64,000 nucleotides of DNA from Rhizomys pruinosus (lineage: Eukaryota > Chordata > Mammalia > Rodentia > Spalacidae): NCBI GenBank assembly GCA_009823505.1, contig VZQC01013859.1, positions 2,789,937-2,853,936 of the forward strand, written 5' to 3'. Under the pieces are notes generated by a model. It had not been told where the DNA came from. It saw only the letters and a list, made by a program, of their open reading frames with translations, and did not search any database. The translations under genes and the position numbers were made by a program. Of the stretch, positions 23,884 through 35,234 are shown piece by piece (positions within the stretch are counted from its first letter, which is position 1; each line of letters begins with the position of its first letter).

Positions 23884-26604
23884 ACTGATTTTTCTAGGGT
23901 AATTTTGTATCCTGCCACTTTACTGAAAGTCTTAATCATTTCTAGGAGTTTTCTGGTGGAGTTTTAAGCATCCCTTAAGTAAACAATCATATCATCAGCA
24001 AAAAGGGATAGCTTGACTTCCTCTTTTCTAATTAGTACTCTTTTAATTTCCTTTTCTTGCCTTATTGCTCTAGCAAGTGTTTCAAGCACAATATTGAAGA
24101 GCAGTGGTGATAGGGGGCAGCCTTGCTGAGTTCCTACCTTTAAAGGGAATGCTTCTGTTGTTTCTCCATTTAGGATGATATTGGCTTTGGGTTTCCTGCA
24201 TATGGCTTTGATTACATTGAGGAATGATCCCTCCAATCCAGTTCCCTCTAGGACTTTACGCACAAAGGGATGCTGGATTTTGTCAAAGACTTTTTCCGTG
24301 TCAATTGAGATGATCATGTGGTCTTTGTCTTTCAGTCAATTTAAATGCTTGATATTTATTGATTTTCATATGTTGAACCATCCCTGCATCTCTGGTATGA
24401 ATCCAACTTGGTCATGATGGATGATCTTCTTGATGTGGGTCTGTATGTGGTTTGCAAGTATTTTGTTGAGAATTTTTGCATCTGTGTTCATTAATGAGAT
24501 GGGTCTGTACTTCTCCTTTTTGGTTGTATCTTTGCCTGGTTTGGGTATTAGAGTGATGCTGGTTTTATAGAAGGAATTTGGGAGAATTCCCTCTGTTTGT
24601 ATCCTTCTAAACAATTTGAGTAATAATGGTTGTAAGTCTTTTTGAAATGTTTTATAGAATTCTGCTGTTAAACTGTCTGGGCCTGGGCTTTTTTTAGTTG
24701 GGAGGTTTCTTATTACATCTTCAATTTCTTCATGTATTATGTGTCTGTTTAAGCTGTCGATCACTTCTTGGTTGAGCTTTGGTGATTCCCAGGATTTCAG
24801 ATATTCATCCATTTCTTCTAGGTTTTCAAACTTAGTAGAGTATAGGTTTTTGAAGTATTCCTGCATGATTGTCTGGATCTTTTCCTTGACTGTTGTGATA
24901 TTTCCCATTTCATCATGGATTCTATTGATTTGGAGTTATTCCTTCTTTCTTTTGGTTAACTGGGCTAGAGGTCTATCTTGATTATTCTCTCAAAGAACCA
25001 AATTTTGGATTCATTATTTTTTTTTTGTATTGTTTTCTTTGTTTCTAGTTCATTGATTTCTACTCTGATTTTTGTTATTTCTTCCTCTCTACTGAGTTTA
25101 GGGTACATTTGTTGTCTCTCAAGTGTTTTTAGCCACAGTGTTAGATCATTCACTTGTGCTCTTTCTGTTTTTCTAATGTAGGCACCCAAGGCTATAAACT
25201 TCCCTCTTAGGACTGCTTTTAAAGTATCCCGTGGGTTTTGTTTTGTTGTATTATCATTGTCATTCAGTTCCAGGAATGCTTTTATTTATTTATTTCTTCC
25301 TTGACCCACTCATTATTCAAGAGTGTGGTGTTTAGTCTCCATGTGTTCTTGTAGATAGCAGGGCTCATTCTGGTGTTGATATTGAGCTTTATTGCACTGT
25401 GGTCTGACAGAATGTATGAAATTATTTCAATCTTTTTGTGTTTGTGGAGGTTTATTCTGTGTCCCAGTATGTGGCCAATTTTGGAGAATGTTCCATGGAG
25501 TGCTGAGTAGAAAGTGTATTCTCTGGTATTAGGGTGGAAAGTTCGGTAGATGTCTGTGAGGTCCATTTGGTGTATCATATCATTCAGTTCACATGTCTCT
25601 CTGTTTATTTTTTGTTCAGTTGACCTGTCCAAAGGGCTCAGTGGGGTACTGAAGTCCCTTACTATGAGTGTGTACTGGGGTTAATCTATGCCTTGAGGTC
25701 CTAGAGAATTGTCTTTATAAAATTTGGTGCATCAGAGTTTGGTGCATATATATTCATGATTGTGAGATCTTCATCATCAATTGTTCCTTTGATAAAAATG
25801 TAATGGCTTTCTTTGTCTCTTCTGATTTCTTTTACTTTGAAGTCTATTTTGTCTGATATTAAAATAGCAACACCTGCTTTCTTTTTGGTACCATTTGCTT
25901 GGAATATTTTTTCCATCCTTTCACTTTTAGGTGGTACTTATCCTTGAAGATAAGATGCATTTTTCTTTTTTTAATATTTTATTAATTTTATTTATTTCTG
26001 TATGTGTATGAATGTACTGTCTGCATGCAAGTTTGTGCACCCATGTCGTGCAATGCCACGGAGGTCAGAAGAAGGGGTCGGATTCCCCTGGAACTGAAGT
26101 TCTCCTGGAATTGGAGTTTCTTGTAGACAGCATAGAGATGGGTTCAGTTTCCTAATCCAGTTTCCCAGTCTATGTCTTTTGATTGGGGAGTTTAATCCAT
26201 TAATATTTAAGGTTATAACTGAAAGATGTGTGTTGCTTCCTTTCACCTTATTATCCATTTGCATTCTTGGTCTAGTTTTCTACTTCTGCAGTTAGGCTTT
26301 TATTACTTTCTCTTTCAAGGTGCCTGGGGATAGTTGCTCTTTTCTTCTGTTCTTTGAATTGCTTCACGTATTCTCTGAAGGGTGGGTTTTTCAAACGTGT
26401 ATTCTTTCATCTTATTTATGTCATGGAAGATTTTTTCTCTCCTTCAACTATAATCAACATTTTTGCTGGGTATAGTAACCTGGGTTGACATCTATAGTCC
26501 TTTAACACTGGGAATGCTTTGCTCCACGTTCTTCTTGCTTTCATAGTTTGCACTGAGAAATCAGTTGTAATCCTGATAGGTTTTCCCTTATATGTAACTG
26601 GTTG
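23884..26604 (-). mobile_element. Reverse L1, ORF2 reverse transcriptase and endonuclease
   Basis: Well-preserved ORF2 segments on minus: endonuclease start HLSVITLNINGLNSPIKRHR (about 26200), the RT region with [40 protein letters not shown] and the catalytic FADD (about 24000). Frameshifts separate the pieces. A truncated B2 sits at 25975-26117, and ORF1-like sequence follows to 26604. Confidence 0.9.
25975..26117 (-). mobile_element. 5'-truncated B2 SINE in L1
   Basis: B2 3' half including the doubled CTCCAGTTCC-type motif; interrupts L1 ORF2 near its start. Confidence 0.85.
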
Positions 26605-26765
26605 TTATTGCAGAGGACCTGGGTTCAATTCCTAGCACCCACATGGTAGCTGACAACCATTTATAACTTCAGTCCCAGGGGACTTCTCACTTCCCCAGCT
26701 ATTGCATGACATTGGTGCACTTACATACACATAAGCAATACATATACATAAAATAAAATAAAATA
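26605..26765 (+). mobile_element. B2 SINE, older
   Basis: GCAGAGGACCTGGGTTCAAT core and an AATAA-rich tail; head missing. Confidence 0.8.
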
Positions 26766-28430
26766 TTTTTAAAAGATTTCCCCACATTACTTTCTAGTGG
26801 TTACATGAGTTAGCAATTCCACTAGCCATGAGGCCATCCCCTTTCCCCACAGCTTCTCCATAAATTGTTGCTTTGAATGGGGTAAGATGAAATCTTAAGG
26901 ATGTTGAACCCTTTTTTTTTTTTTTTTTTTTTTAAGGCAGTGTCTCCATATAGCCCCAGCTGGCCTGGAACTCACTCTGTAGAACAGGCTGGCCTTAAAC
27001 TCACAAAGGTCTGCCTGCCTGTGCTTCTTGAGTGCTAAGATTAAAGGCATGTGCCACTATGCCCAGCTTAAAGCCACCATGTGGATGCTGGGAATTGAAC
27101 CTGGGTCCTCTGCAAGAGAAGCTGGTGCTCTTAACCACTGAGCCTTCTCTCCAGCCCCAGAACACTTTTTCTGAATACTTTTTAAAGTGTTTCTTAGCTA
27201 TCTTTTGAGAACTCTGTGCAGATCCATAGCTCATCTTTTGATTGGGTAATATGTTTCCTTGAGTCTTTGTTTTCTGATTTGTTTATGTATTCTGAATGTT
27301 AAACCCCTCTCAGATGCCTTGCTGGTAAATTTTCTTTCCCCCACTCTGGGTTTTTCTTCATGTCTTTGGTTGTTTCTTATGCTATAGAGAAGACTTTTAG
27401 TGCAATGAGGCCACACTTGTGGATTGCTGACCTTTACTCCTAAACAATTGACAGCCAATTTAGAAACTCTTTTCCTACACCTATATCCTGTAGGGTACTG
27501 CCTATGTTTTTAGTCTACAAGTTTCAGAGTTTGAGGCTTCACAATGAGGTCTTTGATCCATTTGAGAAGTTGACTTTTGTACATGGTGAATGATAACAAG
27601 GCTCTAGTTTCATTCTTCTACAGGTAGAAGTTTTGCCAGCAGCATATGTTGAAGATGCTCTTTCCTCCATTGAGTGTTCTTGGCCCTTTTGCAACTGCAT
27701 GTACTTGTTTGGGTCTTCAATTATGTTCCATTGATATATGGGTCTATTTTTATGCCAGTACCATGCTGTTTTCATGACTACAGCTCTGTAATAAAGTTTG
27801 AGATTCTGGTTTAGTGATTCCCCCAGCTTTGCTGTTTATGCCCAGGATGGTTTTGGCTATCCCCAGTCTTTTGTGATTCCATGAGTTTTAGGATTTTTTT
27901 CCTAATTCTGTGAAGGATGTCATGGGACTCTTGATTGAATCACAGTGAATCTACAAACTGCTTTTGGTAGGATTGTCGTTTTCAGAGTATTTTTTCAACC
28001 CATGAGCAAGGGAGGTCCTTCAGTCTTCTGGTGTTTTCCTCAATCTTTCTTCAAAGATTTAAAAATTTCACTGTAGGATCTTTAATTTCTTTGGTAAAGT
28101 TTATTCCCAGATATCTTACATTTTTTGAGATTTTTATGAACAGAAAGATTTTCTTATACTCTTTCCCTACTTTGTAATTGGTATAGAAAAAGGCTACTGA
28201 TTTTTGTAGATAATTTTGTAAACTGCCCCTTGCTAAAAGTCTTAATCATTTCTAGTTTTCTGGTGGAATTTTTGGGATCTCTTATGTATAATCTCATGTA
28301 TATCATCTGCAAAAGGGGATAATATGACCTCTTCTTTTCCCACTACTACTCTTTTAATTTCCTTTTGTCTTATTGTTCTAGGAATAGTTTCAAGATCTTA
28401 AAAACGAGTGGAGATAGGCTGAGGGAGACA
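26766..28430 (-). mobile_element. Reverse L1 fragment
   Basis: L1 ORF2 C-terminal half on minus, old and frameshifted, interrupted by a B1/B2 composite at 26912-27160. Confidence 0.75.
26912..27160 (-). mobile_element. B1 plus B2 fragment (composite)
   Basis: Reverse B1 (26912-27068) fused to the head part of a reverse B2 (27069-27160) ending CTTCTCTCCAGCCCC. Confidence 0.85.
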
Positions 28431-28459
28431 GCAAGCGGCAGCTCATAAAGATAGCTATG

Positions 28460-28590
28460 TGCAGAGGCTGGAGAAATGGCTCTTGCAGTGGACTGGGTTC
28501 AATCCCCAACACCCACATGGTGGCTGAGAACAGTCTTTAACTCCAGTTCCAGGGGAACTGCTCTTCACAGCATCCAAGCTTGGGCAGAAC
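28460..28590 (+). mobile_element. B2 SINE fragment
   Basis: AGAGGCTGGAGAAATGGCTC head, CACCCACATGGTGGCTGAGA core, truncated tail. Confidence 0.8.
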
Positions 28591-29249
28591 TGTTCTGGAG
28601 GTGGTGAATTGAAAGATTACTAAGTACCAGTAACATCTAGATATGGAAAAGGGAATTCAGTTCTTTGGGAATGTTAAAAATCAATTTTTCTGCCAATTTG
28701 GCAGAGCGTGGTAGGCTGAAAAACTCAATCATTAGCTATGTTTACTGTCTTGTAGATCTCGGGAGCATTTCATCCAGAGTGAGTGTACTGGAGTTGCATA
28801 GATCATGATTTACGTGGGAGAGAATAGAAAGAGGTGAAGGTAGTTTTGCTTTAAACTCTTTGAAGCCATTCAGGACAAAATGAGGAGAGAGATATTTGAC
28901 ACCACTTGGGCAAACTTTCCTTCACTTACTACTTGGCTGCCTTTCAGATGGACAGGAAGAGGAAGTCTCCTTGAGAATTGTGGGTGGGAACAAAAGGCTT
29001 AGAGTTCAGATTCAGAAGGATTTAGGCCTCCTGAACAATAGGAACTTAACCATTGGGAAACAGCTGATGCTTAGAGCCAGCAACAAGTATCTAGATTATT
29101 CAAATAGCCTTTGGGGGTATTGAGATAAATTTGAACATGCAACAATAACTATCTGAAAAGTGTAAAAATAAAGAAACCCTTTCATTTGCTTTTACCTCAG
29201 TGACAGGTGTCATTCATGGAGTAAACAAGTTCGGCAACATGACACTATA
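28591..29249. other. Intergenic sequence downstream of Tet2
   Basis: About 650 bp with no repeat or gene that I recognise. The 75-residue plus-strand ORF at 28896-29123 lacks motifs. It lies just past the predicted Tet2 cleavage site. Confidence 0.5.
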
Positions 29250-29271
29250 GGTGCATTAAATAAATATAAAT

Positions 29272-29277
29272 TTTATT
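29272..29277 (-). terminator. Tet2: Tet2 poly(A) signal AATAAA
   Basis: AATAAA on the minus strand (TTTATT on plus), followed downstream by an A/U-rich stretch and then a GU-containing segment around 29236-29246. This is the arrangement expected for cleavage near 29250. It is the only canonical hexamer I saw at the lower edge of the repeat-free block. Confidence 0.6.
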
Positions 29278-29564
29278 AAAAACACTCACATAGCATTATC
29301 AGGAATGATATAATAATAAACAGCTTTCAAATAACCTGCATTCATAACATTACAATACTTACAGTATTTATAACCACCTCAGATTTTATAAACAAACCCA
29401 ACATCTCATGAAAATGAAATGAAGTTAAAAAAATAAAGCATACAAAAATGCACACAGAAATTCATTATCTTAGTGTCGAACTGTGAAAATTTCCTACACA
29501 AGTTATCCACTATCTTAAAAAGTGATCTGTACATCACTGTGCATCAATCAAGATGAAAAATTCA

Positions 29565-29572
29565 TTCAAGTA
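29565..29572 (-). promoter_or_regulatory. miR-26 8-mer seed match
   Basis: Plus strand reads TTCAAGTAAT, identical to the miR-26 5' end, so the mRNA is complementary. A second copy of TTCAAGTA is at 29597-29604 and a 7-mer at 30438-30444. TET2 is a reported miR-26 target; these particular sites are inferred. Confidence 0.55.
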
Positions 29573-29681
29573 ATGTTGACACCACTCAGAAGCATTTTCA
29601 AGTATGGCTATGTAGTCAACCTGATATTCCTATAGAAGCAAATTGCAGACCTGCTTTCCATCCATTCTGAGGCAGGCGGGA

Positions 29682-29709
29682 TATTTACAATTATAATCTG
29701 ATATTTACA
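29682..29709 (-). promoter_or_regulatory. Paired Pumilio response elements
   Basis: Minus TGTAAATA occurs at 29682-29689 and again at 29702-29709, 20 nt apart, near the 3' end of the UTR. Both fit UGUANAUA exactly. Confidence 0.45.
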
Positions 29710-30685
29710 ATATGCCATTCATTTTCCTCTTCCTATTTGACCTCACCTATTCTTATCCCTTTAAAACCACACTTCCTGTTCCTATTGGCCAGCAGTTTGA
29801 CATATGACAGTGGGTGACATAAAAACCAAATATTTCTTAGGGATGGCTGACTCAAGTTTGCCAAATGCTTGTGCAGTAACATTAAACTTGTGTGGTTTGT
29901 GTGCAAAGCAGACATTTGAGGATGCTTATAACTTGGGACACAGCAAAAAAATTAATGACAAAAATTACCAGAAAATTGATCAATAAAATTCAAAGGCCTC
30001 CACTAAATAAATGCTAGGCCTGTTTAGAAAGGCCCTCATACGGCACAAACTTATATTCACTCCTAGATCAAAAACCTTTGAGAGCCAATAGCCTCGAGGG
30101 CCTAATTTATAATTTTCTCTTTCAGCTCAGTGCATTCCACTTTCATGTAAATTTTTAGCTTCTTCAAATGGTGAAGCATTTCCAAATTTAAAAAAAAATG
30201 CTTGTTCATAATTAAGGGCCAATAAATTTACAAAATTAGTTTAGTTACATCAGCACAGATACATGTAAATTAGAGGGATTTAAAATAAAAAGGGTGAAAT
30301 CCCTGAAAAAAATTTAATAACCTATGACAATTTTATATAAACACAGGTGACATGTTGGCACACAGAGAACATGAGCTGAAATATCCCTGAATTTTTAAAA
30401 CAAAAAGGTTGAAGTTCAAGTTATACTTGCTAAGAAATCAAGTAAAGGTATATTTTTAATAATAATAAAGACTTTGAAAAAAATGGCGGTACACAATGCT
30501 GTACGCTTTCACTCTCTGTCAATATCCTATTGCCAAGCTAGTGTTGAGGTATATGACAAGTAGGAACATCACTCAAACCTTTTCTGAATTCTTAGCTCAC
30601 ATTAAGATCTAGGTGTAGCACCATCATGATGTGAATTTTGCTTTAATCCCATCTGTATACACACATATGTATATATTTAAATTTT

Positions 30686-30692
30686 TACAGTA
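30686..30692 (-). promoter_or_regulatory. miR-101 seed match
   Basis: Minus TACTGTA, complementary to the miR-101 seed. Further copies are at 29360-29366 and 31909-31915. Seed match only. Confidence 0.45.
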
Positions 30693-30803
30693 CTAAAATA
30701 CTAAAGCATTGTTATTAAAAACTTTTGTTTTACAATTTAATTTACTATACAACTCTTTCACTTTTTTATACAAATTAATGGTTTGAAACCAACACAGCAA
30801 ACC

Positions 30804-30810
30804 AGCTGCC
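30804..30810 (-). promoter_or_regulatory. miR-22 seed match
   Basis: Minus GGCAGCT pairs with the miR-22 seed; TET2 is a reported miR-22 target. Single 7-mer in this UTR. Confidence 0.45.
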
Positions 30811-31419
30811 TCATTTGTTTAGGTTTTTTTTTTTTTTTCTTGATAACCTGCAGATTCACATGGACTCTGCCCTGCTTCCTCATCTCAGGCAGGCATCAGT
30901 CCACTCAATCTTCCTGGTAAGGAGGACACAAGCTAAGGAATGACAACATCATAATGCACACAGTTAACAAAGAGGCAGACTGCCATTCAGTTCTCTGAAG
31001 AGCATAAAGATCTGTGGACGAGTACAGGCTTAAGTATACAAGCTTTGCCCCATCTGTGGCATGCAGCTAGTTATGACCTGCAGTTCACAGAAAATCCTTA
31101 AACTGTGTGTACACATTGGAGCAATGAATTTGTCACACCATTTTGTAAAACAGTATAGCATGGAAGATGAGCACCAGAAAACACGTGTTTTGTGGAAATA
31201 ACATATCCAGTCAGCCTCAGTTTGGATTTAATAAGCTGTGTTAACAATCAACACGCTGCTCATCAGCAGATAGATACATGGCAAAAGGAAAAATGTTTTA
31301 AAAGCTTTCCTTGTATCCTTAAAAAAAATAAACTTCATTCTAAAATGAAAGTAAACATTTTCTTCTTGTTAAATGTCTCAGTACCTTAGCATTGTTCAAG
31401 TTGCCAAAGCTTAGGTAGG

Positions 31420-31429
31420 CAAAGTGCTT
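31420..31429 (-). promoter_or_regulatory. miR-17/20/93/106 extended seed match
   Basis: Plus strand CAAAGTGCTT is identical to the first ten bases of miR-17 family members, so the mRNA has an extended complementary site. Confidence 0.4.
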
Positions 31430-31714
31430 CTAAAACACCATTGAAAATATTTATACATATACATGTACTTGCACATATAAAATGCGTACATATGCACATA
31501 TATACTCTCATTGTCCTACAAGGACATCACTGCATGAGCAAAATCCAGAGGCCTTTAAAATGTCCACATTTTAAAAACTAAACTTGTGTAAGAACAAGTA
31601 ATTATGATAAAAATGTGAATGACAGGTGCCCCTATTCCTTAGGGCACTGGAGTACAGACAGTATCTTGATGATAAAAAGGCATTAATTTTTCAGCTATTA
31701 AAGACACCATTTTG

Positions 31715-31722
31715 TAGCACCA
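31715..31722 (-). promoter_or_regulatory. miR-29 8-mer seed match
   Basis: Minus-strand TGGTGCTA pairs with miR-29 nucleotides 1-8. A second 8-mer is at 30616-30623, and 7-mer matches are at 31170-31176 and 31872-31878. TET2 is a known miR-29 target; function here is inferred from seed identity only. Confidence 0.55.
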
Positions 31723-32165
31723 TTTCATAGAACACCCAAACAAATTCAGTGTTTTACTGCTGTTCACTTATACTTTCTGTAGCTACTTTGATAAATAAGT
31801 TAATGTTAAGATTACAATAAAAACTGCATGTTAAAAAGCCATAATTCCAGTATTTCAGTATATCATGTATCAGCACCAGATGGTATTTGATTCTTGCAAC
31901 TGTTCTACTACAGTACTTGTTTGTGTTCCATGCAAACTCGGTAGAATGGTCGCAGGTGTGGAGCTATGGGGCCGCATCATCTTAAGCATGACCTCATCCA
32001 GTGAGAGAACCAGTGTCTGACAGTGGATACTGGAGCACTCTCTTCCCTGCTTTCCTTGTACAGAGAATGCTTGGTCTTTCCTGGATACCTCCCTTCACCA
32101 TGTGGGAATCAAGTGCTGATAAGATGACCCTTTGCTGGTGAGGAGCTGATGTTCCTCCTCCCTGA

Positions 32166-32168
<3 letters not shown>

Positions 32169-32215
<47 letters not shown>
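32169..32215 (-). repeat. (TG)n microsatellite in Tet2 3' UTR
   Basis: About 23 uninterrupted AC units on plus, hence UG units in the mRNA, starting 86 nt after the stop codon. UG repeats are binding sites for TDP-43 and CELF-type proteins. Confidence 0.95.
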
Positions 32216-32217
<2 letters not shown>

Positions 32218-32300
32218 GAATGCTGTGGACCTGTATCCATTGCCCATGGCATGAGAGACTACTGATGGGCAGGGGGTAGTGGTCACTCAAAGGGACAGCA

Positions 32301-33751
32301 TCATATGAATCTGTTGTAAGGCCCTGTGACCTGAGTGAAGGCATATGGAGATGTAGTCACCGTTGAGTCTGTGGTTTTGGACTCTGTCTTCTCAGCAGCA
32401 GACTTGATGAAGCGAAGGTATGTGGGCTCCGAAGGTTCCTGGGGCTCAGCAGGCTCCCGTTTGACTTTTTTGCCATGGGTTTTCTGAGGCACATAGTCTG
32501 GTCCATACTTCTCACACTCTTCTTCTTTCTCACGTGCTTTTTCAGCCATTTTGGCTTCCCAGAGAGCCAAACCATGCTTTGGCTCATTCAAGTTCTTATG
32601 TTGGTAAAAGACAAGTGAGAGCCTGGTGGGTTTTTTCCTGTCAGGATTTTTTAATGGGGTCGTGGCATGGAGCTCCCGCTTTGCACACTCAATGAGAAGT
32701 GACCCATGAGTTGGTGCCACAGCCACCCCCCCAATGTCAGGATCCAGAAAACTATGCTCACTGTCTGACCAGACCTCATCATTGTCTTCTGCAGTGGAAG
32801 CCACACCCTGGCCTGCTGCCCCAGGCTGCTTTTCCTGACTGTTGGTGTCACTCATCTTGTGTAACAGACCTTCATGGTTAAGCCCAGGAAGCATCTTCGA
32901 CAGCCCATTAGCAGCATGGGAAAGCACGTCATTATCCTCCTTGGTCTGGAGCTGAAGGGCATGAAGGGAGCTGTTCATCATGTCTGGAGCTGAGGTGTAG
33001 CCATGGATCATGTGGGATGGTGGATGATGCTCTCCATTTTTGTAGTCCATGTTTGGATGGCTCAGACCCGGTGGTAATCTAGAGGCAGCTCCCATGAAAT
33101 GGCCATCCATCTCGTGGGTGGAATACTGAGGAAATGTCCCAATGTGGTGTACATCCGGTCTTATAGTACAGCTGCTGAAGGTATCTCCCTGCATGTTTTG
33201 GTTTCCATAACCTACATACTTAGAGGTAAAGCTCTGGCTATTTGCAAACCTCTGCTGGTAAAGTGTGTGGATGGGTGGTAGGTTTAGCTTGGCGAGATGG
33301 TCCTGGCTTGGATATCTATATAGATCCATGGGCTGTGACTGGGGGGAGTATGAACCCAAGTAAGTGGAGCAGTTGTCTATTGGCATATTTCCATTGCATT
33401 GATATACTGGATACTGATTGTTGTGATTTAAGAGCCCAGGGTAGGGATTCATGGGATTAGAAGTACTCAAATATGAAGCTGCAGCTTGGGATGGGGTGGA
33501 ATACAGGTTTACATGGTTGGTGCCTCCAAAAACTTCGGAAGTGAGGGAAGAGCTTGGATAAGGACTAACTGGATTAGGCCGTCTCATGTAAGAGCCATCT
33601 GACTCAGACTGTGAGTTATCTGTCAAAGTGTGATGTGGCTGATGTGGTGGAGGCAGCTGGGGCTGCTGCACTTGCTGCAGGTTCCTCTGCAGTTGCTGGG
33701 GCTGGGGGTGCTGGGGCTGCTGTATGAGTGATTCTGAAAGCTTCAAGAGTT
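32301..33751 (-). CDS. Tet2: Tet2 terminal coding exon 11
   Basis: Acceptor CTCTCCACAG; AA completes the Glu codon, then [11 protein letters not shown] and a Gln/Pro-rich insert ([20 protein letters not shown]), a Tyr/Pro/Ser-rich region, and the C-terminal half of the dioxygenase core. The core has [20 protein letters not shown] (third iron ligand His, codon 32706-32708, human H1881) and [14 protein letters not shown] (2-oxoglutarate-binding Arg, codon 32622-32624). The protein ends [16 protein letters not shown] with stop TGA at 32301-32303. The open frame extends upstream to 33782, but those residues are intron. A short loss relative to human, as remembered, falls near LNHEGLLHK. Confidence 0.97.
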
Positions 33752-34554
33752 CTGTGGAGAGGGAAGGAGAGAACAGCAACAATGCAGTTGGTTATTAAAG
33801 AAATCTAGTGGTGAGTCTTAAATATACATATGAACTAGGATTAGGTAGTCTGCTGGGCAATGAGAGAAAAGTCAGGGGTCATATCTACCTGTATCTAAAT
33901 GTCAGAAGTGAAACAGAACACTTCCAATGGTACACTCTGCTAAATGGAGAATATAATCAACATCTACAAGCATTCTGCACAGTTTTGGGTCCCTTGAGGT
34001 TCTTCTTCCTCTACTCATCTTCCTACCCTTCCCTCACTTAGTACATGACCTCATCCTCTGGTCCTTTTGTAAACACCCAACAGAAACATAAGTCTGATAA
34101 TGGTGATTGTGTGCAGTAAGCACCCTCCTCATCTCTATTGTTGCTTGAAGAAAGGGAACCTGACTTATTTTACATTATTTCCCATTGTCTGCCATTCAGA
34201 ACTTATTATATGATTAAAGTAAAATAACATGAGGTAAAAAAAATAACATGAGGTATTTGGGGACTTATGAGACAAGGAATGATACTTATATACATAAAAA
34301 GCATCCTATATAAATGGCCAATCATACTTCAAGTTTTCCAGAAAGGAAATGTAGAATTGTAGGTAGTACTTTAGAGAAATGTTTGGCTTTGTAAGGGAAA
34401 CTTGTTATTCTTTTCTATTTTGGCCTAAGGTTAATTTTAGTTAAGAAGCGTGAATTGGACCAACAGTGGCATGAGGGGTGGGTATGGATGGAGGAATGAG
34501 TTTAAATTTGATTAAGAAATGTTGTAGGAAGTATGCTCAATAAAATTTTTTTTA

Positions 34555-34802
34555 TTAAATTTTTTTTATTAATTTTATTTATTTCTGTATGTGTATGAAT
34601 GTACTGTCTGCATGCAAGTCTGTGCACCCGTGTCGTGCAATGCCGCGGAGGTAAGAAGAGGGTCTCGGATTCCCCTGGAACTGGAGTTCTCCTGGAACTG
34701 GAGTTTCAGACGGCTCTCGGTCGCCATGTGGGTGCTGGGGATCGAACCCGGGTCCTCTGTAAGAGTGGTCGGCGCTCTTAACCGCTAGGCCATCTCTCCA
34801 GC
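34555..34802 (-). mobile_element. B2 SINE, young form with 17-bp duplication
   Basis: Twin of 14150-14390, in sense with Tet2. Confidence 0.93.
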
Positions 34803-34827
34803 AACAACAACAACAAAAAAGTACTGA

Positions 34828-34940
34828 TGATGGAGCTGGAGAGATGGCTTAGTGGTTGTGAGTGCCGACTCACAACCGTCTTGCAGAGGACCTGGGTTTG
34901 ATTCCCAGCACCCACATGGTGGCTATCAACTGTCTTTAAG
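34828..34940 (+). mobile_element. B2 SINE head fragment
   Basis: GGAGCTGGAGAGATGGCTTA to the AACTGTCTTTAA region, then replaced by a B1. Confidence 0.85.
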
Positions 34941-35125
34941 TCGGGCGTGGTGGCGCATGTCTTTAAGTCGGGCATGGTGGCGCATGTCTTTAATTCGGGC
35001 ATGGTGGCGCATGCCTTTAATTCAGAGGCAGGTGGATCTCTGTGAATTAAAGGCCAGCCTGGTCTACAAAGTGAGTTACAGGCTAGCTCGGGCTACACAG
35101 AGACCCTGTCTCAAAAAGAAAACAA
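34941..35125 (+). mobile_element. B1 SINE with triplicated head
   Basis: The 27-bp B1 start TCGGGCGTGGTGGCGCATG plus spacer occurs three times (34941, 34968, 34995) before a normal B1 body. Each copy carries the A-box region of the pol III promoter. Confidence 0.9.
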
Positions 35126-35234
35126 TAAATAAATAAATAAGAAGAGGACTGATGCTGGTGGCTACTACTATAGGCTTAACTTCTTTAGATGGAAAAGTTC
35201 TATAGAACAGATACATGTGTGCCATGGTTATTTC

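Larger units (their letters stand above)
29250..32300 (-). other. Tet2: Tet2 3' UTR
   Basis: About 3 kb of A/T-rich sequence with no SINE or L1 insertion, in contrast to the repeat-packed flanks; that fits a constrained 3' UTR. Its length agrees with the remembered size of the human TET2 3' UTR. It holds a UG repeat just after the stop, several microRNA seed matches and two Pumilio motifs, listed separately. The lower boundary is inferred from the poly(A) signal. Scattered short ORFs here are not credible genes. Confidence 0.75.

Noticed and set aside
23964..24317. Reverse-transcriptase frame as a possible domesticated gene
   Set aside because: It is continuous with flanking broken L1 ORF2 pieces and has no independent start or conserved neighbours.
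31994..32344. 116-residue minus-strand frame with a Cys-Val run
   Set aside because: Translation of the TG microsatellite in the Tet2 3' UTR.
33752..33782. Extra N-terminal residues ahead of the terminal Tet2 exon
   Set aside because: They are intron read-through; the CTCTCCACAG acceptor and exon 10 phase place the exon start at 33751.
34600..34800. Possible tRNA genes in B2 heads
   Set aside because: tRNA-derived A/B boxes are present, but the sequences continue into SINE tails and lack a tRNA fold.
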